Of a stretch of 64,000 bases of DNA, positions 61,027 to 64,000 are shown piece by piece. This stretch comes from Algoriphagus sp. AK58 (lineage in GTDB: Bacteria; Bacteroidota; Bacteroidia; Cytophagales; Cyclobacteriaceae): NCBI RefSeq assembly GCF_014324365.1, contig NZ_QEIG01000002.1, positions 1 through 64,000 of the forward strand, given 5' to 3'. Position 1 is the stretch's first letter, and every line of letters begins with the position of its first letter. A program made the position numbers and the translations under genes. Below the pieces are notes generated by a model. It was not told where the DNA came from. It saw only the letters and a program-made list of their open reading frames with translations, and searched no databases.

Positions 61027-62658
61027 ATGAAAAAACTCAGTTTCCTGTTAGTGGCGCTGCTTTCTTTTCAGGCTTTCGCCCAAAAAGTCCCAGTCCCAGC
61101 TTCGATCCGACAGGCCATGAATCAGATCGACACCCTAACTATCCGAGATCATATTGCCTACCTGGCAGATGATAAACTCAAAGGCCGACTACCCGGCACG
61201 GAAGGCTATCAGATGGCGGTGGATTATGTCATCGATCAATACCAAAAAATCGGTGTGCAGCCCGGAGGTGATCCAGGACAATACACCCAAAAGCTTTTCC
61301 TCCGGAAAACGGTAGTGGAAAATGCTTCTGCCAAAGCTATGCTGAAAGATCCCTTCGGAAATGTAGATTCTCTGGTGTTTGGAAAGGATTTTATGCCTGT
61401 TCCCCATCCTTTATCAGCCAAAGCTTCCGGTGAAGGTAAACTCGTCTTTGTGGGCTATGGGGTGGATATTCCCGGACTTTACTCGGATTATGAGGGAGTA
61501 GATGTAAAAGGAAAAGTAGTGGTCTTTGTATCTGGAGTTCCGGATGGCATTCCTGCTTCGACTTTGGTTTCTCACTTTTCCAGTCCCGGAAATAAAATGA
61601 ATACGGCAATTGCTAAGGGAGCTGTGGGAACTATCCTGGTGACGATGGGAGCGAATTTCTCCAACTCCAATCCAGTGCTTCAGTCCAATGTGGCCTTGAA
61701 TCCAGAAAAAACGACGGCTTATGGTCGGGGATTTGTAGGGAATCTGGGTTTTGCCCTTAATGGCAGCAAGTCATTCCTGACCGGTTTGTTTTTGAATTCC
61801 GGGAAAAACCTGAATCAGGTGTTGGCGGACATCAAAGCCCGAAAGAATTCCTCATTTGAGTTTCCCTACCTGTTTTCTGCCAGCTACTCCAATACCCACA
61901 GCGAATTTGAAAGCTACAATGTCATCGGACTTATTCCGGGCACTGATCCCAAACTTAAAAATGAATATGTGGTGCATTCGGCCCACTTGGACCATGTGGG
62001 AATAGGTAGACCTGAAAACGGTGACTCTATCTTCAATGGTGCCCATGACAATGCCTCAGGGGTGGCGTCTCTTTTGGAAATTGCCCGAGTCTATGTCAAT
62101 GGAAAAGCAAAGCCGAAGCGCTCGGTCCTCATCGTGATGGTGACCGCTGAGGAAATGGGCTTAGTGGGTTCGGCCTACTTCGCCGCCAATCCATCTGTGC
62201 CCAAATCATCCATCGTGGCCAATGTGAATACAGACATGCCAACGGTGATTGCTCCCTTGCTTTCCGTGGTTCCTTTGGGTGCGGAGCATTCCAGTCTGAT
62301 GGAAAATGTGAGGTTTGCAGCAGATTATTTGGGATTAGACGTAGAAAAAGATCCTGAACCCGAGCAAAACCGATTCGTGCGAAGTGATCAGTACAGCTTT
62401 GTGGTCAGCGGAATTCCTGCTTTGCACATTAAATATGGAAACAAGTCAGCTATTCCGGGATTTGACCTCGATAAGTTTGTGAAAGAATGGAGAGCCAAGT
62501 ACTACCATCGCGCTGCTGACGGAATGGATGGGATGTTCAATTTCACTGCGGCTAAAACCTACGTCCAGTTAAATTTCCTGATTAGCTATTCGATTGCCAA
62601 TACTCCCGCTAAGCCTGTGTGGAATCCAGGAGATTTGTTTGGGATTGGAACCAATTAG
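61027..62658 (+). CDS. M28-family zinc aminopeptidase with PA domain
   Basis: A 543-residue exported protein with a clear signal peptide (MKKLSFLLVALLSFQAFAQ). Peptidase parts flank an inserted PA domain (about 125-250). Zn ligands and catalysts: His320/Asp323 region SAHLDHVG, GAHDNASGVASLLEIAR (Asp341), VTAEEMGLVGS (Glu pair about 375), NVNTDMPTV (Asp) and a final LHIKYG His. The typical role is removal of N-terminal amino acids from peptides in the periplasm, matching the tricorn-type protease upstream in location but not in transcription. Confidence 0.9.
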   Translation: MKKLSFLLVALLSFQAFAQKVPVPASIRQAMNQIDTLTIRDHIAYLADDKLKGRLPGTEGYQMAVDYVIDQYQKIGVQPGGDPGQYTQKLFLRKTVVENASAKAMLKDPFGNVDSLVFGKDFMPVPHPLSAKASGEGKLVFVGYGVDIPGLYSDYEGVDVKGKVVVFVSGVPDGIPASTLVSHFSSPGNKMNTAIAKGAVGTILVTMGANFSNSNPVLQSNVALNPEKTTAYGRGFVGNLGFALNGSKSFLTGLFLNSGKNLNQVLADIKARKNSSFEFPYLFSASYSNTHSEFESYNVIGLIPGTDPKLKNEYVVHSAHLDHVGIGRPENGDSIFNGAHDNASGVASLLEIARVYVNGKAKPKRSVLIVMVTAEEMGLVGSAYFAANPSVPKSSIVANVNTDMPTVIAPLLSVVPLGAEHSSLMENVRFAADYLGLDVEKDPEPEQNRFVRSDQYSFVVSGIPALHIKYGNKSAIPGFDLDKFVKEWRAKYYHRAADGMDGMFNFTAAKTYVQLNFLISYSIANTPAKPVWNPGDLFGIGTN

Positions 62659-63082
62659 AAAATTGGTTCGTAGCGGTTTTACCTGTATAATTTAGGTGTA
62701 GCTTGAAATACCAAAAAATTTCCAGTTTTGGCTTAATTCGGTCCTCGGTATTCCAGTCCTGTTCCCTGATTAGGAGGGCTTTCCGACAGAACTTCGGATA
62801 GGCCGGTTAATTAAAGAATCTCATTGACCACAGAATCGATATCCCAAAAAAGGGCACGGTTTTGTGGTCAATTACTCTTATAGAAATCTTCAAATTCATG
62901 CTGCTCTGTATTGCACTTTTTTTTCGTTTATTTTTAGACTTCTTCGTCAATTTTTTGCCGTGCTTTTGTTGAATTTTAGAGTTAATTTCCTGATAGTTAA
63001 AAGGCTACAATTACTCAGAGTCTGATTTATTATTTCTTTAAATCAGATTGTGGAAAAGGTTGAATAACCAGGAAAAGAGAAA
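62659..63082. other. Intergenic region with a stem-loop (424 bp)
   Basis: No ORF. ATTGACCACA (62823-62832) and TGTGGTCAAT (62863-62872) form a perfect 10-bp stem with a 30-nt loop that itself holds CCC-A6-GGG. Both sides are AT-rich. There is no clear U-run after the stem on either strand, so it is not a standard terminator. The rest shows no recognisable element; the last 100 bp probably include the promoter of the DUF202 gene. Confidence 0.45.
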
Positions 63083-63517
63083 ATGGAAATAGTGGATTCC
63101 AAGAGCCCTCTTCAGGAGGAGACGATGGAAATAAAACCCGGTAAAAAAGAGAAAAAAGAAATCAAATCAGCCATTCAATTGGAGCGGACAAGAACGGCTT
63201 TCGAAAGGCTTCAACTCGCCTGGATTAGAGCCAGCCTAACCTTGATTACTATCGGCGTGGGTGCTTATGAGTATTTCCATAATCGAATTGAATCGGGAAA
63301 AGCGCCCTTGTTAAAACTCGTTTCTGGTCGTGAATTAGGGATATTTTTAGTGCTTATGGCATTAGTAGCCCTCACTTTAGCCACTATCCAGCACAGGAAA
63401 AATACAGTTTACTTGAAAAATCACTATGAGAAGTTTCAATATTCGGTGACTTCCCTGCTATCCTATTTGATCATTTTTTTAGCTGTTTTTCTAATTGGAA
63501 TGATGGTTAAGCTTTAA
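63083..63517 (+). CDS. DUF202-family membrane protein
   Basis: A 144-residue protein. A charged N-terminus (Lys/Glu-rich, 15-35) is followed by the DUF202 core LERTRTAFERLQLAWIRASLTLITIGVGAYEYF with the first span, and two more spans (GRELGIFLVLMALVALTLATI; SVTSLLSYLIIFLAVFLIGMM). DUF202 (YidH-type) proteins are inner-membrane proteins of unknown function. Opposite strand to the kinase gene at the window end. Confidence 0.82.
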   Translation: MEIVDSKSPLQEETMEIKPGKKEKKEIKSAIQLERTRTAFERLQLAWIRASLTLITIGVGAYEYFHNRIESGKAPLLKLVSGRELGIFLVLMALVALTLATIQHRKNTVYLKNHYEKFQYSVTSLLSYLIIFLAVFLIGMMVKL

Positions 63518-63587
63518 GCTACTTGAACGATTAAAACTTGTTACAGCAATGGGTAAATACCATCGTTCAGACAAGAGTGGACTTTCT

Positions 63588-64000
63588 TCAGATTTGTAGC
63601 AAAGGAAATTGGATATTTAAGATGCTTCCTTTCCCTTTTTTTGAATCAATAGTCATTTCTCCTCCATGTGATTTGACGATGGCATAACATTGCGATAATC
63701 CAAAATCCTCCTCTTTTTTCTTCTTACCCTTGAAAAATATCGGATAAAATTGCTCTTTAATTGATTCCGGAAAACCTGGACCATTGTCAGCAACTGAAAT
63801 TTTCACCATCGTTTCACCAGATGGCAGATTGGTGGTTTCGCTCTTGATCTGTACTCTGGGGATGTACCTTTCGGACTTAGTTAAATTCTGGCGCTTTCGC
63901 TGTTGTTGTGAATTTATTTTTGCCTTTTCGCGGACTGCTGAAAAGGCATTCATCATCATATGGATAAGGACAAGTCCAAGTTCTTGGGGTGAAACATTAA
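63588..64000 (-). CDS. Histidine kinase C-terminal part, degenerate ATPase motifs (cut by window edge)
   Basis: The frame is open to the window end (137 residues visible). Read upward of the first ATG it continues NVSPQELGLVLIHMMMNAFSAV, which is the N-box region. G1 box VADNGPGFPESI is good; F box YPIFFKG has one phenylalanine pair; the G2 box, normally GxGLGL, reads EEDFGLSQCYAI after a lysine run; SHGGEMTIDSKKGKGS is kept. It resembles the end of the propeller kinase at 50.8 kb. Weak ATP-lid residues suggest altered or lost activity. N-terminal sensing part unknown. Confidence 0.75.
   Translation of the reverse strand, partial: NVSPQELGLVLIHMMMNAFSAVREKAKINSQQQRKRQNLTKSERYIPRVQIKSETTNLPSGETMVKISVADNGPGFPESIKEQFYPIFFKGKKKKEEDFGLSQCYAIVKSHGGEMTIDSKKGKGSILNIQFPLLQI

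Overview
The window looks like a chromosomal piece of a Bacteroidota bacterium, most likely order Cytophagales (Cyclobacteriaceae, Algoriphagus-like). The evidence is the 1126-residue SecA with the Bacteroidetes architecture, a DUF4783 protein beside nadC, many Cys-lipobox lipoproteins, two-component propeller sensors, almost no Shine-Dalgarno sequences, and a TAnnTTTG-type promoter before the tRNAs. The genus is inference; there is no rRNA or marker comparison here.

Layout. 1-1003 is an edge of accessory DNA: the right end of an IS256-type element, a small membrane protein and an orphan antitoxin-like gene. 1080-23756 is mostly minus-strand housekeeping: queG, nadC, gpmI, a NarL-type regulator, S1/P1 nuclease, an M20 hydrolase, secA, dapF, a Tat-exported superoxide dismutase, tRNA-Leu and tRNA-Gly, mutS, an SpoU methyltransferase, an SDR, a DinB/YfiT protein and a ComF protein. 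At about 23.8 kb the coding strand switches. 23837-30704 runs plus: AhpD-like, xth, an anti-sigma-like ATPase, ybeY, two parS-like palindromes, mnmG, a methyltransferase and a large lipoprotein. 30689-31160 is an AT-rich non-coding stretch with a cluster of DnaA-box-like 9-mers and is my candidate for the replication origin. 31161-40026 is a fatty-acid beta-oxidation block: acyl-CoA synthetase, MarR regulator, FadN-type fusion enzyme, thiolase, acyl-CoA dehydrogenase. Two four-helix-bundle (S23/IVS-type) genes, each framed by its own imperfect inverted repeat, sit in its intergenic gaps. 40164-64000 holds envelope and periplasmic functions: lipoproteins, a cytochrome c-sugar dehydrogenase fusion, sensor kinases, a GMC oxidoreductase, a glucan-phosphorylase-like protein, a carboxylesterase, a tricorn-type protease, a Tat-exported molybdenum hydroxylase pair, an M28 peptidase and a DUF202 protein.

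Most unusual points: (1) the tRNA-Leu(TAA) locus carries a displaced second 3' half, split exactly in the anticodon loop, with a small GIY-YIG nuclease pseudogene between the two copies, which looks like a minimal tRNA-targeting mobile unit; (2) the inverted-repeat-framed S23 cassettes inside the fad operon; (3) the oriC/parS neighbourhood next to mnmG; (4) a GT35 glucan-phosphorylase homologue in which the pyridoxal-phosphate lysine position is a threonine.
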